From JAKPRU01 sp029568995 (GTDB lineage Bacteria > Hinthialibacterota > Hinthialibacteria > Hinthialibacterales > JAKPRU01): a DNA stretch of 64,000 nucleotides. Both the position numbers and the translations under genes were made by a program. The stretch covers positions 1 through 64,000 of the forward strand of contig DAOMHQ010000001.1 of assembly GCA_035430965.1 (NCBI GenBank), written 5' to 3'. Under the pieces are notes generated by a model. The model worked only from the letters and a program-made list of their open reading frames with translations, did not search any database and had not been told where the DNA came from. Positions 1 through 8,749 of the stretch are shown piece after piece (position 1 is the first letter of the stretch; every line of letters starts with the position of its first letter).

Positions 1-255
1 CGGGATTTCAACGTTCCAATGGCCGGAGGATGCCTGCTGACGGATGGCGTGGCCGACCTGGAACGGGGAATCCTCAATCCCGGCGAGCATCTGGCGGTGT
101 TTCGGAATGTCGAGGAACTTCAGGAGAAGGTGGAAGCGCTTCTGCGGTCACCGGACGAGCGGTACAGGCTGGCCCAGGCAGGGCGGGACGAAATCCTGCG
201 TTGCCATCTGTACCGGCATCGGGCCGAACAACTCAAAGCCTCTCTGCAGAGTTGA
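1..255 (+). CDS. Glycosyltransferase C-terminus (CgeB/Glyco_trans_1_2-like), 5' partial
   Basis: The reading frame is open from base 1 and ends at TGA 253-255, giving the last 84 residues of a longer protein. The visible part begins RDFNVPMAGGCLLTD, continues with a conserved Gly/Glu-His stretch and an EEL segment, and ends in a helix with a terminal HLYRHRAEQL. This order is typical of the C-terminal nucleotide-sugar-binding half of CgeB/YkvP-like glycosyltransferases (GT-B fold), which act in the cytoplasm on surface polysaccharide or glycoprotein precursors. Donor and acceptor cannot be told from this fragment. The next gene starts 43 bases downstream on the same strand. Confidence 0.7.
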   Translation, partial: RDFNVPMAGGCLLTDGVADLERGILNPGEHLAVFRNVEELQEKVEALLRSPDERYRLAQAGRDEILRCHLYRHRAEQLKASLQS

Positions 256-298
256 TATCTGACGCTCCTTCAGGCATGATTAGGCAGGTGAACCGACC

Positions 299-1513
299 AT
301 GCCGGACCGGATTCTTCATTCCCATATCCCTAATCATGAACGCACCATCCTCCTGGTCGATGATGAACAGACAAATCTGCAGCTCCTGAGAACCCTGCTG
401 GTCGCACAGGGATATCAGGTCATCCTTGCGGAAAACGGCAGAGAGGCTATTGAGCGCATCAAGGAGAAGACGCCGGATTTGCTGATTATGGACGTCTGTA
501 TGCCGGAAATGAGCGGCCTGGATGCGTGCCGGATTATCAAGAGCGAATTCCGGGAGAAATTGATCCAGGTGATCCTCTTGACCGGACTGTCGAGCACCGA
601 GAGCAAAGTCCAGGGGCTGGATAGCGGCGCGGACGATTATCTCACCAAACCATACAAGAACGAGGAAATGCTGGCACGAATCCGCTCCGCTCTTCGGATC
701 CACGACCTGGCGACCAGTTTGTACCAGACAAATATCGAGCTGCAAAAGGTCAATAGCGATCTCGCCATGGCGAACCGGAAGATTGAAAACGATCTGAAAG
801 TTGTGGGCGATATCCAGCGCTCGTTTCTCCCCCAAGTCTTTCCACGGCATCCCGATCTGGAATTTGCCTCCTTTTATGAGCCCAGTGAACAGGCTGGAGG
901 CGATTACTATGATGTGATCGAGATCAACAAGTCCCGTTGGGGACTTCTCATGGCCGATGTGACAGGGCATGGAACCCCCGCCGCTGTGGTCATGGCGATC
1001 ACCCATCTGCTGATGAATTCCGTCGTCAATACGTTCCGTCACCCCAGCACCGCCCTCAAGGTCATCAATGAGAAATTGAACGTCCATCTCGCCCCCACAT
1101 TCTATGTCACCATGTTTTATGGGGTCCTGGACCTGGACGGGATGCGATTGACCTATTCCTCTGCGGGTCACGACATCATGCTTTTGTATCGCGCGAGAAC
1201 CGGCAAGGTCGAGGAATTGAAGACCGATCACGGTTTCCCGCTGAAATTGGTCGAGTCCGATGAATACGACGAGCAGACTGTCAAATTCGAGCCGGGCGAC
1301 CGAATCGTACTGTTTACCGACGGCATTGTGGAGATGCGGAATGCGGATGGGGACCTGTTCGGGTATGACCGACTGATTGACGTGATTTGTCGGAACTCGC
1401 GGGGATCGGCGCAGGATCTGGTGGATGCGATTATCCGGGATCTGGAGGTCTTTTGTGCGCAACGACCTTACAAAGACGATGTAACCTTGCTGGTTCTTCA
1501 CCGAAATCCCTGA
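299..1513 (+). CDS. Response regulator fused to PP2C-type (SpoIIE/RsbU) phosphatase
   Basis: A 404-residue cytoplasmic signalling protein. Residues 15-135 form a receiver domain with acidic pair D21/D22, phospho-acceptor D65 (LLIMDVCMPEMSG), T95 and K117 (LTKPY). A coiled linker (about 140-175) leads to a PP2C SpoIIE-type phosphatase with metal-binding motifs GGDYYD (D202), MADVTGHG (D220), TDGIVE (D341) and a DDVTLLVL end. Such RsbU-like fusions normally dephosphorylate an anti-sigma-factor antagonist in a partner-switch cascade, gated by phosphorylation of the receiver. No antagonist or anti-sigma gene is next to it. All key residues are present, so it should be active. Start chosen at ATG 299; a clear Shine-Dalgarno is not obvious. 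Confidence 0.93.
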   Translation: MPDRILHSHIPNHERTILLVDDEQTNLQLLRTLLVAQGYQVILAENGREAIERIKEKTPDLLIMDVCMPEMSGLDACRIIKSEFREKLIQVILLTGLSSTESKVQGLDSGADDYLTKPYKNEEMLARIRSALRIHDLATSLYQTNIELQKVNSDLAMANRKIENDLKVVGDIQRSFLPQVFPRHPDLEFASFYEPSEQAGGDYYDVIEINKSRWGLLMADVTGHGTPAAVVMAITHLLMNSVVNTFRHPSTALKVINEKLNVHLAPTFYVTMFYGVLDLDGMRLTYSSAGHDIMLLYRARTGKVEELKTDHGFPLKLVESDEYDEQTVKFEPGDRIVLFTDGIVEMRNADGDLFGYDRLIDVICRNSRGSAQDLVDAIIRDLEVFCAQRPYKDDVTLLVLHRNP

Positions 1514-1583
1514 CCTTTACTCTTCTCGATACATTCTCTAATCCATACCATGATCTGCGAACGAAAGGAGATCCGACAACACA

Positions 1584-2423
1584 ATGACGGTATGCGAATT
1601 GACCCTGGGACATAGCCCGGACCCGGACGATGCCTTCATGTTCTATGCTTTGGCCAAGGGAAAACTGGACACCGGCGAGTTCCGTTTCCGCCACATCCTC
1701 CAGGATATTGAGACCCTGAACCGACGGGCCATGCGGGAGGAACTCGATATTACGGCGGTCTCTATTCACGCTTATGCCTATATCCATGACAAGTACGCTC
1801 TTCTTCCGTGTGGTGCGAGTATCGGCGACGGTTACGGTCCGATGGTTGTGGCGCGAGAAAAGATTCTCCCATCCGATCTATGTGGAAAGCGCATCGCCGT
1901 TCCCGGCGAATGGACCACCGCGTTTCTGGGATTGCGGCTCTGCCTGGGTACATTTGCGTACCAGGTCATGTCGTTCGATGCCATTCTGGATGCGGTCGCG
2001 CAGGGAGAATGCGATGCGGGCCTGATTATCCACGAGGGTCAGCTGACATACGGCAGCAAGGGCCTGGTGAAGATTCTCGATCTGGGGGAGTGGTGGAAAA
2101 CCGAGACCGGATTGCCTCTACCTCTGGGGGCCAATGCCATTCGTCGCGCATTGGGGCCGGAGTGTATCGAACGTGTGAATGGTCTCCTGAAAGCCAGTAT
2201 TCAATATGGATTGGACCACCGTCGGGCGGCAGTTTTTCACAGTATGCCTTATGCACGTGACCTGGATGAGAACCTGGCGGATCAATTCGTGGGGATGTAT
2301 GTGAACGATTACACGCTGGATTACGGCGAAACAGGACGTCGGGCGGTTGTGGAATTGCTGGATCGCGGATTTCAAGCGGGCGTGATTCCGCAACGTGTAA
2401 AGCCGGAGTTTGTGGGGATGTGA
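1584..2423 (+). CDS. mqnD: MqnA/MqnD-family protein, probable 1,4-dihydroxy-6-naphthoate synthase
   Basis: A 279-residue periplasmic-binding-protein-fold enzyme without signal peptide. It opens with LGHSPDPDDAFMFYAL, the N-terminal signature of this family, and carries IIHEGQLTY around H150, matching the essential active-site His of MqnD, which cleaves cyclic de-hypoxanthine futalosine in the futalosine route to menaquinone. The start has an AAAGGAG at 1563. No other mqn gene is adjacent, so a role in menaquinone synthesis rests on family resemblance. Related sequences are often annotated just as substrate-binding proteins, so the exact reaction is less sure than the family. Confidence 0.8.
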   Translation: MTVCELTLGHSPDPDDAFMFYALAKGKLDTGEFRFRHILQDIETLNRRAMREELDITAVSIHAYAYIHDKYALLPCGASIGDGYGPMVVAREKILPSDLCGKRIAVPGEWTTAFLGLRLCLGTFAYQVMSFDAILDAVAQGECDAGLIIHEGQLTYGSKGLVKILDLGEWWKTETGLPLPLGANAIRRALGPECIERVNGLLKASIQYGLDHRRAAVFHSMPYARDLDENLADQFVGMYVNDYTLDYGETGRRAVVELLDRGFQAGVIPQRVKPEFVGM

Positions 2424-2432
2424 GAGGAACGG

Positions 2433-2602
2433 CGGATGGGACGGATGAGACACGTAGGACGCGTAGGACGCGTAGGANNNNNNNNNNNNNNNNNNNNNNN
2501 NNNNNNNNNNNNNNNNNNNNNNNNNNNNNNNNNNNNNNNNNNNNNNNNNNNNNNNNNNNNNNNNNNNNNNNNNNNNNCGTAGGACGCGTAGGACGCGTAG
2601 GA
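2433..2602. repeat. 9-bp tandem repeat array interrupted by assembly gap
   Basis: Units of 9 bp run without interruption from 2433: CGGATGGGA, CGGATGAGA, CACGTAGGA, then repeated CGCGTAGGA to the edge of the N run at 2477. The same unit resumes at 2578 and stops at 2602. The sequence drifts from a GGATGGGA type to a CGTAGGA type. The gap is probably a collapsed longer array. A four-copy array of the first unit type occurs at 44348. It lies between two convergent genes. Confidence 0.9.
2478..2577. other. Assembly gap (100 N)
   Basis: Exactly 100 N, a conventional scaffold spacer rather than a measured length. Both flanks carry the same 9-bp tandem unit, which explains why assembly failed here. 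Confidence 0.99.
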
Positions 2603-2622
2603 GGGAAGAAGACTATATTCCC

Positions 2623-2964
2623 TCAGATCTGCCGAAACATAAAAAAGGCGGCTCCGACCAGGCACAACCCGGCCCAGAGAAAATCCAGGGTGATTCGCTC
2701 TCTCATGTATAACAGGGAGAAGCCTGCAAAAACCACCATGGTGATGATCTCCTGCAAGACTTTCAATTGTGACAGGGTAAACCACTGATTCCCGATCCGG
2801 TTCGCGGGGACCTGGAGGCAATACTCCAGGAACGCGACGCACCAACTGGCCAGAATGGCTATCAACAGAGGTTTATGACGGAGGTCCTTGAGATGACCGT
2901 ACCAGGCATACATCATAAACAGGTTGGACCCAATCAGCAGAAAAACAGGAACAAAACGATTCAC
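2623..2964 (-). CDS. DMT-superfamily small membrane protein (DUF486)
   Basis: A 113-residue integral membrane protein with four predicted hydrophobic helices (about 5-22, 31-50, 66-86, 93-111). The arrangement, with CVAFLEYCLQVPANRIG after helix 2 and TLSQLKVLQEIITMVVF, is that of the DUF486 family, a short relative of the drug/metabolite transporter superfamily. Transport substrate is unknown. Length is normal for the family. It is separated from the neighbouring kinase gene by about 190 bases and appears to be a single-gene unit. Confidence 0.88.
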   Translation of the reverse strand: MNRFVPVFLLIGSNLFMMYAWYGHLKDLRHKPLLIAILASWCVAFLEYCLQVPANRIGNQWFTLSQLKVLQEIITMVVFAGFSLLYMRERITLDFLWAGLCLVGAAFFMFRQI

Positions 2965-3150
2965 GAACTCAGACTCCTGGGACCACGGTCCCCACAGAAA
3001 AACGGCCCCCGAATCTCACTTTTCGGGAACCGTTCATGAAACAATCGGTTTTTTAGCTCAATAGACTTTTTATCCATTTCCATGAACGGAATCAAGCGTC
3101 ACACCCGGTTTTTTATGGGAAAATCCACCAGAGACGCGAAAAGGGATCGT

Positions 3151-4392
3151 TTACCCGCCTTCCACCGGGGCTTCTTGCTCCCCGATGGGCAGGCGCACGA
3201 CAAAGCGCGTTCCCTTTCCCAGCTCGCTTTCGGCGTGAATGGTTCCCCCCATTTCATCAATAATGGACTTTGAGGTGTACAAGCCCAATCCGGTGCTCCC
3301 TTTTCCGGGAGAGAAGAACGGCTCGAAGATCCTGTCCAGCAGTTCCTGCGGGATACCGGGGCCATCGTCGGCGATGACAACCTCCACCATGGGAGTTTCT
3401 ATTCCCTGATGCGAGAAAATGTCCTGCCGGGCAACGATTCGAACGGTTCCTTTCCCATCAAGCGCCTCGAATGCATTCAGGAGGATGTTGGAAAACACCT
3501 GGACCAGCTGATGGAACTGCCCCAGCAGGAAGGGCAGATTCTCCGGCATGGATCGCCGGACTTCCACGGCGTTTCGGGCGTAACTGACCAGGCGAATGGA
3601 CCGCTCGATCACCTCTCCGAGATCGAGGAACTCCGCTTTTGTCTCGGACCGATTCAGAAATCCTTCCAACTGTAGACCACGCAGGATATGCAGAAACAGA
3701 TCCACCTCAGCCAGAATTGCGTTTCGGGTGTCGCTGTTCTCCACACCGCTTGCTTCATCCCGTATGTTCAGCAGGGGCTTTTTGAGATCGTGCAGGAGTC
3801 CCGCCGTTGCCTGTCCCACAAGCGACAGTCGTTCCAGATGGAGCAGCTGACGCTGTTTTTCCTCCAGGGCGATGGTCTTGCTGACCACCTGTGCCGATGT
3901 TTTCTGCAGAATCCTCACTCCGACAGCGGAATACCCCACCAGCAGTGCCAGGACGCCGATCAGGGCGGCGTTGAACAGACGTCGACGGGTCTGATCCAGG
4001 CGAAAATAGGCGGTCCCCACACGCATCGACAGGAAGCGAAGCGGGACGGCCTCATACTCTTCCACGTGTCTTTCAAGAAAATCGGGATGGGTTTGTGAGA
4101 AGAAGGCCGGATAAACCGCAATCGGCCCGTACCCCTCGCGGAATTTGAATACCACGATCTCCTGAACGAACGGGTAATCCTGCCGAATTTCCGTGGTCAG
4201 GGAGTGGAGTGTGTTCCCTGGCCCGTCCAGCGCGGGCGGGACCTCGCGAGCGACCAGCGCGGGGAACTCGCGCGCCAGAATCCGTGGAATCTGACGAATG
4301 GCTTCATCGTGCACCCGGACTGCCCACAGAAGCAGCAGGCCGATCACGACAAGAAGAACAAACGTCAGGAAATACAAAGACTTGGAATACAT
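3151..4392 (-). CDS. Membrane sensor histidine kinase
   Basis: A 413-residue two-transmembrane kinase. TM1 spans about 7-25 and TM2 about 140-160, enclosing a periplasmic sensor of about 115 residues with no recognised domain. A short coiled stretch leads to the H-box LLHDLKKPLLNI with H201, followed by the N-box (SNILLNAFEAL, about 301-311), G1 DDGPGIP (342-348), F-box FEPFF (356-360) and G2 STGLGLYT. It should autophosphorylate on H201 and pass phosphate to a receiver. No response regulator lies beside it on this strand; the receiver-phosphatase at 299 is the nearest candidate partner, which is speculation. Confidence 0.93.
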   Translation of the reverse strand: MYSKSLYFLTFVLLVVIGLLLLWAVRVHDEAIRQIPRILAREFPALVAREVPPALDGPGNTLHSLTTEIRQDYPFVQEIVVFKFREGYGPIAVYPAFFSQTHPDFLERHVEEYEAVPLRFLSMRVGTAYFRLDQTRRRLFNAALIGVLALLVGYSAVGVRILQKTSAQVVSKTIALEEKQRQLLHLERLSLVGQATAGLLHDLKKPLLNIRDEASGVENSDTRNAILAEVDLFLHILRGLQLEGFLNRSETKAEFLDLGEVIERSIRLVSYARNAVEVRRSMPENLPFLLGQFHQLVQVFSNILLNAFEALDGKGTVRIVARQDIFSHQGIETPMVEVVIADDGPGIPQELLDRIFEPFFSPGKGSTGLGLYTSKSIIDEMGGTIHAESELGKGTRFVVRLPIGEQEAPVEGG

Positions 4393-4614
4393 CGGCTCCG
4401 CCTGAACTCATCTCAACATTCTATCCTACACCCGGCTTTGCGGAATGTCAGCTCGGAGCCGTCCAATGGGATCGTCGTACGGTTGCCCTGTTCTTGAGGA
4501 TATGCCAAAGCCGGTCAAACTTGATCTACGACAGGGCACGTGCTATTCCATTCGTGCGAAACAAGATGTCCTGCTTATGTCCCCCACCGGGTGACGAAAG
4601 GAAAAGGGCACAAA

Positions 4615-5664
4615 ATGACCAGACAATCGACTTACCTTCTTCTGTTTGTGGCATTGTCTTTTATCGGAGGAACTGTTCAGGGCGAAGGTAACTGGCAAGT
4701 CGTGAATGCCGCCAATCCTCCCTCCGCCCGGATTGGACACGGGATGGCCACGCTTCCCGATGGACGGGTTGTTCTGTTCGGCGGAGAAGACGATGCCCAA
4801 AACATGTATAATGACTTATTTTCCTATGAGAGTGAACAATGGAGTCCCGTGACTGCCACCGACTTCACTCCTGCCCAACGAAGAAATCAAGTTGTCTGGT
4901 TTCATGACGGCGCATTATACATACATGGCGGCGTGGCGAAGAACCACGAAATGTTGGAAGACCTGTGGGCGTTCGATTTAGCCAAGCAGAAGTGGGAAGA
5001 AATGCAGACCGGGACAACAAAACCGTTCGCGCGGTACGGACATGTTGCCACTCCTCTCCCGGACGGCGGTGTTGTCTTTTCGGGCGGTACGGATGTCGCC
5101 GGCTTTGCTTTGAAAGACACCTGGAAATTGAATCCGGATATGACCTACACACTTCTGGGATTCTCTCCGCATCCCATGAGCAACCATGTGGCTCAGGTGA
5201 TCGACAATGTTCTGTATACGTTTCCCGAACCCGGCAAAATCGACACGCTTGATTTGACCACAAATACGTGGGGAGAGATGGAAGGCGGCCCTCCCCTGTG
5301 GGGGTCCGGAACCTCGGCATTGGGCGTGAACCAGGCCGGAGAAAAGATCATCTACTTTTTCGGTGGAATCGCCCAGAATGGATTTGAGAGCGACGTTGTC
5401 TATGAATACAACACGACAACGCATGTATTATCCCAGAGAGAGGAACGGATGCCTTTCCCGTACACATTCGGCTCCTGTGCGACCATGCCGCCAATGGCAG
5501 GATCGTCGAACCTGAACGTTCTGTTTTTTGGCGGAATCAGCAACGCGTACTATATCAATACAACATTCATGGTTTCCATTGAGCAGGGACAACCCGCAGG
5601 CATCCCGGAGTTCCATCTATTTACAGGTGACGAGATTCATCTGCCATTTAAAGCCAGGCGTTGA
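4615..5664 (+). CDS. Secreted kelch-repeat beta-propeller protein
   Basis: A 349-residue protein. The start at ATG 4615 was preferred over the upstream ATG 4540 because it follows GAAAGGAAAAGGG and begins a clean signal peptide (residues 1-23, ending VQG-EG). The mature part has several kelch blades: repeated VVLFGGE, LYIHGGV, VVFSGGT and IYFFGGI motifs, each followed by a DLW or DTW-type strand and a conserved Trp. Kelch propellers are binding or scaffold domains, sometimes catalytic (galactose oxidase, sialate mutarotase). No catalytic signature could be assigned, so function is unknown beyond an exported location. It is divergent from the kinase gene at 4392. Confidence 0.85.
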   Translation: MTRQSTYLLLFVALSFIGGTVQGEGNWQVVNAANPPSARIGHGMATLPDGRVVLFGGEDDAQNMYNDLFSYESEQWSPVTATDFTPAQRRNQVVWFHDGALYIHGGVAKNHEMLEDLWAFDLAKQKWEEMQTGTTKPFARYGHVATPLPDGGVVFSGGTDVAGFALKDTWKLNPDMTYTLLGFSPHPMSNHVAQVIDNVLYTFPEPGKIDTLDLTTNTWGEMEGGPPLWGSGTSALGVNQAGEKIIYFFGGIAQNGFESDVVYEYNTTTHVLSQREERMPFPYTFGSCATMPPMAGSSNLNVLFFGGISNAYYINTTFMVSIEQGQPAGIPEFHLFTGDEIHLPFKARR

Positions 5665-5674
5665 TTCTTTTTGA

Positions 5675-6931
5675 CTACACCCTGCTGGAGCGAAATCTGC
5701 CAATGAAGTCCGATACACAGTAGGCCGCGGGCGGAATGAGGAGGGATTCGATGGGGAAACGATACCGCATCGACACTCCGAAAACCAGATGCAACAGATA
5801 CGTCGAGAGAACCACCGAGAGAATCGGGAAGAGCAGTCTCCATTCTTTTTTGAGCATATAAATCCCTCCCAGGGCCATTACGAAAAGGGGAAGAAGGGTA
5901 AACAGGCTCAGCAGAACCAGCGATCTTGATACGAATTTCTCATAGATCGGCATTGGCCACCAGAACCCGAATAGCCTCATGGTGCATAGTTTCACAAACT
6001 GCCCCGGATTCTCCCGAATGAACTCCTTCGCCAATGCACCCAGGCGGTCATTGTATTCCAGCTCGGTCTCGCCGGACTCCTGGGGGGGCGGATTGGCATC
6101 ACGCGGGATCACCACATATCCGGTCTTATTGTCGGGATTGTTTGCCAGGAACAACATTCGTCCTGTCTGGGTGCTGCCCGGCAAAATCCGCCCGAACACC
6201 CTGTAATTCCGGGCCGTCCAGGGAACCAGAACGACGGCCAGCGCTATTCCGGCGGTTACCAGCCCCCGGATAGTTTCTCTCCGACGATCCCAGCCTGAGA
6301 TCAACACCGCCAGGAACAGAAACGGAATGCAGAAATTCACGGTCGGACGAACCAGGGAAGCCAGACCCAGCATTGCCCCGAACACAATTGCGGAACGATA
6401 AGTCAAGTTCCGCATAAACCCATACGCACAGAATACCGAGGCGCACAAAGCGGCAACGTATAGAGTCTCGGACAGCAAGAATGCGCTGTAGAAGACGGAG
6501 AATGGGTAGATACACCACCAGAGAAGCGCGATCCGCGCCGCCCAAATGCTTTGCGTGATCCGCCAAGTCATCTGGGCGAGCAGCCAGGCAGTCAGCAAGG
6601 AGACCACGGCCTGCCCCGCCGCCGCCGCGGCGACATATTTCCCTGGAAACCACCGTAGAAACGGCATAAGGAAGGCCGCATAACCCGGCCCATCGAATGC
6701 AGTAGGCCCTTGGTCCATGGAAATGGCAAATGTCCCGTGTTCCAGGAGATTTCGGGCTTCTGCGAGATATCGCTTCTGATCCCCCAACTCGGCACTGAAC
6801 TCTTGTGAACCCATAGCCAGAAATCCGAACCGGAGAACGTACCCCACACAACAGGCGAATAGGAGGAACCCGATCCCCACTCTTCGTATCGGGCGATTTG
6901 CAGAGACTTCTGTGTCGAGAGGTTGGTTCAT
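5675..6931 (-). CDS. GT39-type polyprenyl-linked glycosyltransferase, membrane protein
   Basis: A 418-residue protein with about 9-11 hydrophobic segments. The N-terminal periplasmic loop holds LGDQKRYLAEA and FDGPGYAAFL, which resembles the acidic loop of ArnT/PMT-like enzymes (GT39), and PWTARNYRVFG occurs in the middle. These enzymes move a sugar from a polyprenyl phosphate donor to lipid A, protein or a glycan on the outer face of the inner membrane. Start at ATG 6931 was chosen because AAGGAT precedes it; an ATG eight codons upstream lacks this and overlaps the preceding gene. It probably forms an operon with the small gene at 6945-7271. Confidence 0.8.
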   Translation of the reverse strand: MNQPLDTEVSANRPIRRVGIGFLLFACCVGYVLRFGFLAMGSQEFSAELGDQKRYLAEARNLLEHGTFAISMDQGPTAFDGPGYAAFLMPFLRWFPGKYVAAAAAGQAVVSLLTAWLLAQMTWRITQSIWAARIALLWWCIYPFSVFYSAFLLSETLYVAALCASVFCAYGFMRNLTYRSAIVFGAMLGLASLVRPTVNFCIPFLFLAVLISGWDRRRETIRGLVTAGIALAVVLVPWTARNYRVFGRILPGSTQTGRMLFLANNPDNKTGYVVIPRDANPPPQESGETELEYNDRLGALAKEFIRENPGQFVKLCTMRLFGFWWPMPIYEKFVSRSLVLLSLFTLLPLFVMALGGIYMLKKEWRLLFPILSVVLSTYLLHLVFGVSMRYRFPIESLLIPPAAYCVSDFIGRFRSSRV

Positions 6932-6944
6932 CAAAGATCCTTGC

Positions 6945-7271
6945 TCATACCGCAACTTCCTGAACGGGGGCCAGGGCGATTACATAACGTTGCTCGCCCA
7001 GATCCTCGATCGGGAACAAAATCATCTCTTCATCTTCTTCCGGCAACGTTACCTGTGACGGGGTCCGTCTGTTATAGAGGCGGGCACGGAACTGTTGCTG
7101 CGAAAGTTGTTCGCTCTCCGGCGTATATAAAGCGCCCGAAATGGCCAGACCCCGCAGAAGAAGGTTTCTTTCGAAGATCTCCGAAGTCTGCGCCAATTCC
7201 TGGCGGATGACAAGAATGCACCCGCGATTCCGAAGGTCTTCCAGGTCTTCGAGGGTCAACGGATCGGCCAT
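6945..7271 (-). CDS. Hypothetical 108-residue protein
   Basis: Not recognised. It is a short soluble protein, acidic in its last third (a PEEDEEM run), without signal peptide or membrane segment. Its stop lies 13 bases before the start of the GT39 gene, so the two are probably co-transcribed and translationally close. A role linked to that glycosyltransferase is possible but only from position. Codon use resembles its neighbours. Confidence 0.6.
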   Translation of the reverse strand: MADPLTLEDLEDLRNRGCILVIRQELAQTSEIFERNLLLRGLAISGALYTPESEQLSQQQFRARLYNRRTPSQVTLPEEDEEMILFPIEDLGEQRYVIALAPVQEVAV

Positions 7272-7330
7272 GTCTTTGCCCCATCATCGTCCGGAAACGG
7301 ATTGCAACCTATTATCGTGAGGTGTCCCTG

Positions 7331-8668
7331 ATGACGCAATCGCTCACCCCCAATGCGAAGGAATTGATCGAACGGTTTGAGAATGCCACGGCCCAAGTTG
7401 GGATTATCGGTCTGGGCTATGTCGGACTTCCGCTGGCTATGCTGATGGTCAAGGCGGGATACCGGACCCTGGGATTCGACGTGGACTGGGAGAAGGTGGA
7501 CCGTCTCAATCGCGGGGAATCCTATATTCATCATTTCCCGGCGGGGCGAATTCAGGAAGCCCGAAAAGACGGGAAATTCGAGGCCACGACGGAGTATGCG
7601 CGTCTGAAGGATGTGGACGCGATCATTATCTGCGTGCCTACGCCGCTCAACGAGTATCGCGAGCCGGATTTGAGCTATGTCGAGGTGACCGGACAATCCG
7701 TGGGCGAGCATCTCCGACGCGGGCAGATTGTCATCCTGGAAAGCACAACCTATCCGGGCACGACCGAGGAAGTCCTTCTGCCGCGCCTTTCGGAAAGCGG
7801 ACTGCGGGTCGGGCAGGATTTCTTTCTGGTGTACTCACCCGAACGTGAAGATCCCGGCAATGCCCACTTCAGCACGCGCACCATCCCGAAAGTCCTTGGC
7901 GGAATCACTCGGCAATGTCTTGCTGTGGGAGAGACCTTCTACGGACGAGTATTCGAGAAAATCGTGCCCGTTTCCGGCACCGCCGCCGCGGAAATGACCA
8001 AACTACTGGAGAACATCTACCGTGCTGTGAATATCGCCCTGGTCAATGAATTAAAAATCCTGACCGACCGGATGGGACTCGATATCTGGGAGATCATCGA
8101 GGCGGCATCCAGCAAACCATTCGGCTACCACGCCTTCTATCCGGGACCGGGATGGGGCGGACACTGCATTCCCATCGACCCGTTCTATCTTACCTGGAAA
8201 GCGCGTCAGTTTGGATTCGCAACACGGTTTATCGAGCTCGCCGGCGAGGTCAATACGGGAATGCCGCGTTTTGTGGTGGGGAAAATTGTCAAGACGCTGG
8301 CCTTGCGCGGGATTCCCATTGCCGGTGCGCGCATTCTTGTCCTGGGGATGGCATACAAACGCGATGTGGATGATCCGCGCGAGTCACCGGCGATTAAGGT
8401 AGTCGAACTGTTGAGGGAATGGCATATCGAGGTTTCTTATCATGATCCGTATATTCCTCATTTCCCGGCAGGCAGGCATGGGGATATCGGCTTGTCCTCG
8501 GTTCCATTGACGCCGGAACGTATTGCCGAAGCGGATGCGGTCTTGATTCTGACCGATCATTCCTGTATCGACTACCAGGATGTTGTTCGTCATGCGAGAG
8601 TAGTGATTGATACTCGAAATGCGACACGGTCCGTTACGGAAGGACGAGAGAAGATCGTGAGGGCGTAG
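7331..8668 (+). CDS. UDP-sugar 6-dehydrogenase (WbpA/WecC-like)
   Basis: A 445-residue cytoplasmic NAD-dependent dehydrogenase that oxidises C6 of a UDP-sugar (likely UDP-GlcNAc or UDP-ManNAc) to the uronic acid in two steps. The Rossmann motif GLGYVG is at 27-32, the linker motif YSPEREDPGN near 168-178, and catalytic C279 sits in GGHCIP, with a C-terminal third domain ending in a DHSCIDY segment. The REDPGN type of motif fits WbpA rather than UDP-glucose dehydrogenase. Start ATG 7331 follows GAGGTG; an in-frame GTG nine bases upstream has no ribosome site. It probably supplies surface-polysaccharide synthesis together with nearby glycosyltransferases. Confidence 0.93.
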   Translation: MTQSLTPNAKELIERFENATAQVGIIGLGYVGLPLAMLMVKAGYRTLGFDVDWEKVDRLNRGESYIHHFPAGRIQEARKDGKFEATTEYARLKDVDAIIICVPTPLNEYREPDLSYVEVTGQSVGEHLRRGQIVILESTTYPGTTEEVLLPRLSESGLRVGQDFFLVYSPEREDPGNAHFSTRTIPKVLGGITRQCLAVGETFYGRVFEKIVPVSGTAAAEMTKLLENIYRAVNIALVNELKILTDRMGLDIWEIIEAASSKPFGYHAFYPGPGWGGHCIPIDPFYLTWKARQFGFATRFIELAGEVNTGMPRFVVGKIVKTLALRGIPIAGARILVLGMAYKRDVDDPRESPAIKVVELLREWHIEVSYHDPYIPHFPAGRHGDIGLSSVPLTPERIAEADAVLILTDHSCIDYQDVVRHARVVIDTRNATRSVTEGREKIVRA

Positions 8669-8698
8669 ATCGTAGGGCATGTACACATTGTACAAATG

Positions 8699-8726
8699 GT
8701 AGGGGCGCACGGCCGTGCGCCCCTAC
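8699..8726. repeat. Perfect 28-bp palindrome
   Basis: GTAGGGGCGCACGG is followed at once by its exact reverse complement, 14 bp per arm with no loop. It sits between convergent genes. Short palindromes opening with GTAGGGGCG are widely dispersed in bacterial genomes; it might also act as a transcription end for both genes, but no T-run follows on either strand. A related half-element is at 50909. Confidence 0.85.
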
Positions 8727-8749
8727 GTCGTGCATAGCCTTGTATATCT

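Noticed and set aside
233..1501. Long open frame on the minus strand opposite the response-regulator phosphatase
   Set aside because: It is the antisense of an excellent coding gene with all motifs; its own translation has no family features.
2433..2602. CRISPR array
   Set aside because: Units are 9 bp with no spacers and no cas genes nearby.
2420..2845. Frames on both strands crossing the tandem repeat and gap
   Set aside because: Made of repeat units and N; no protein features.
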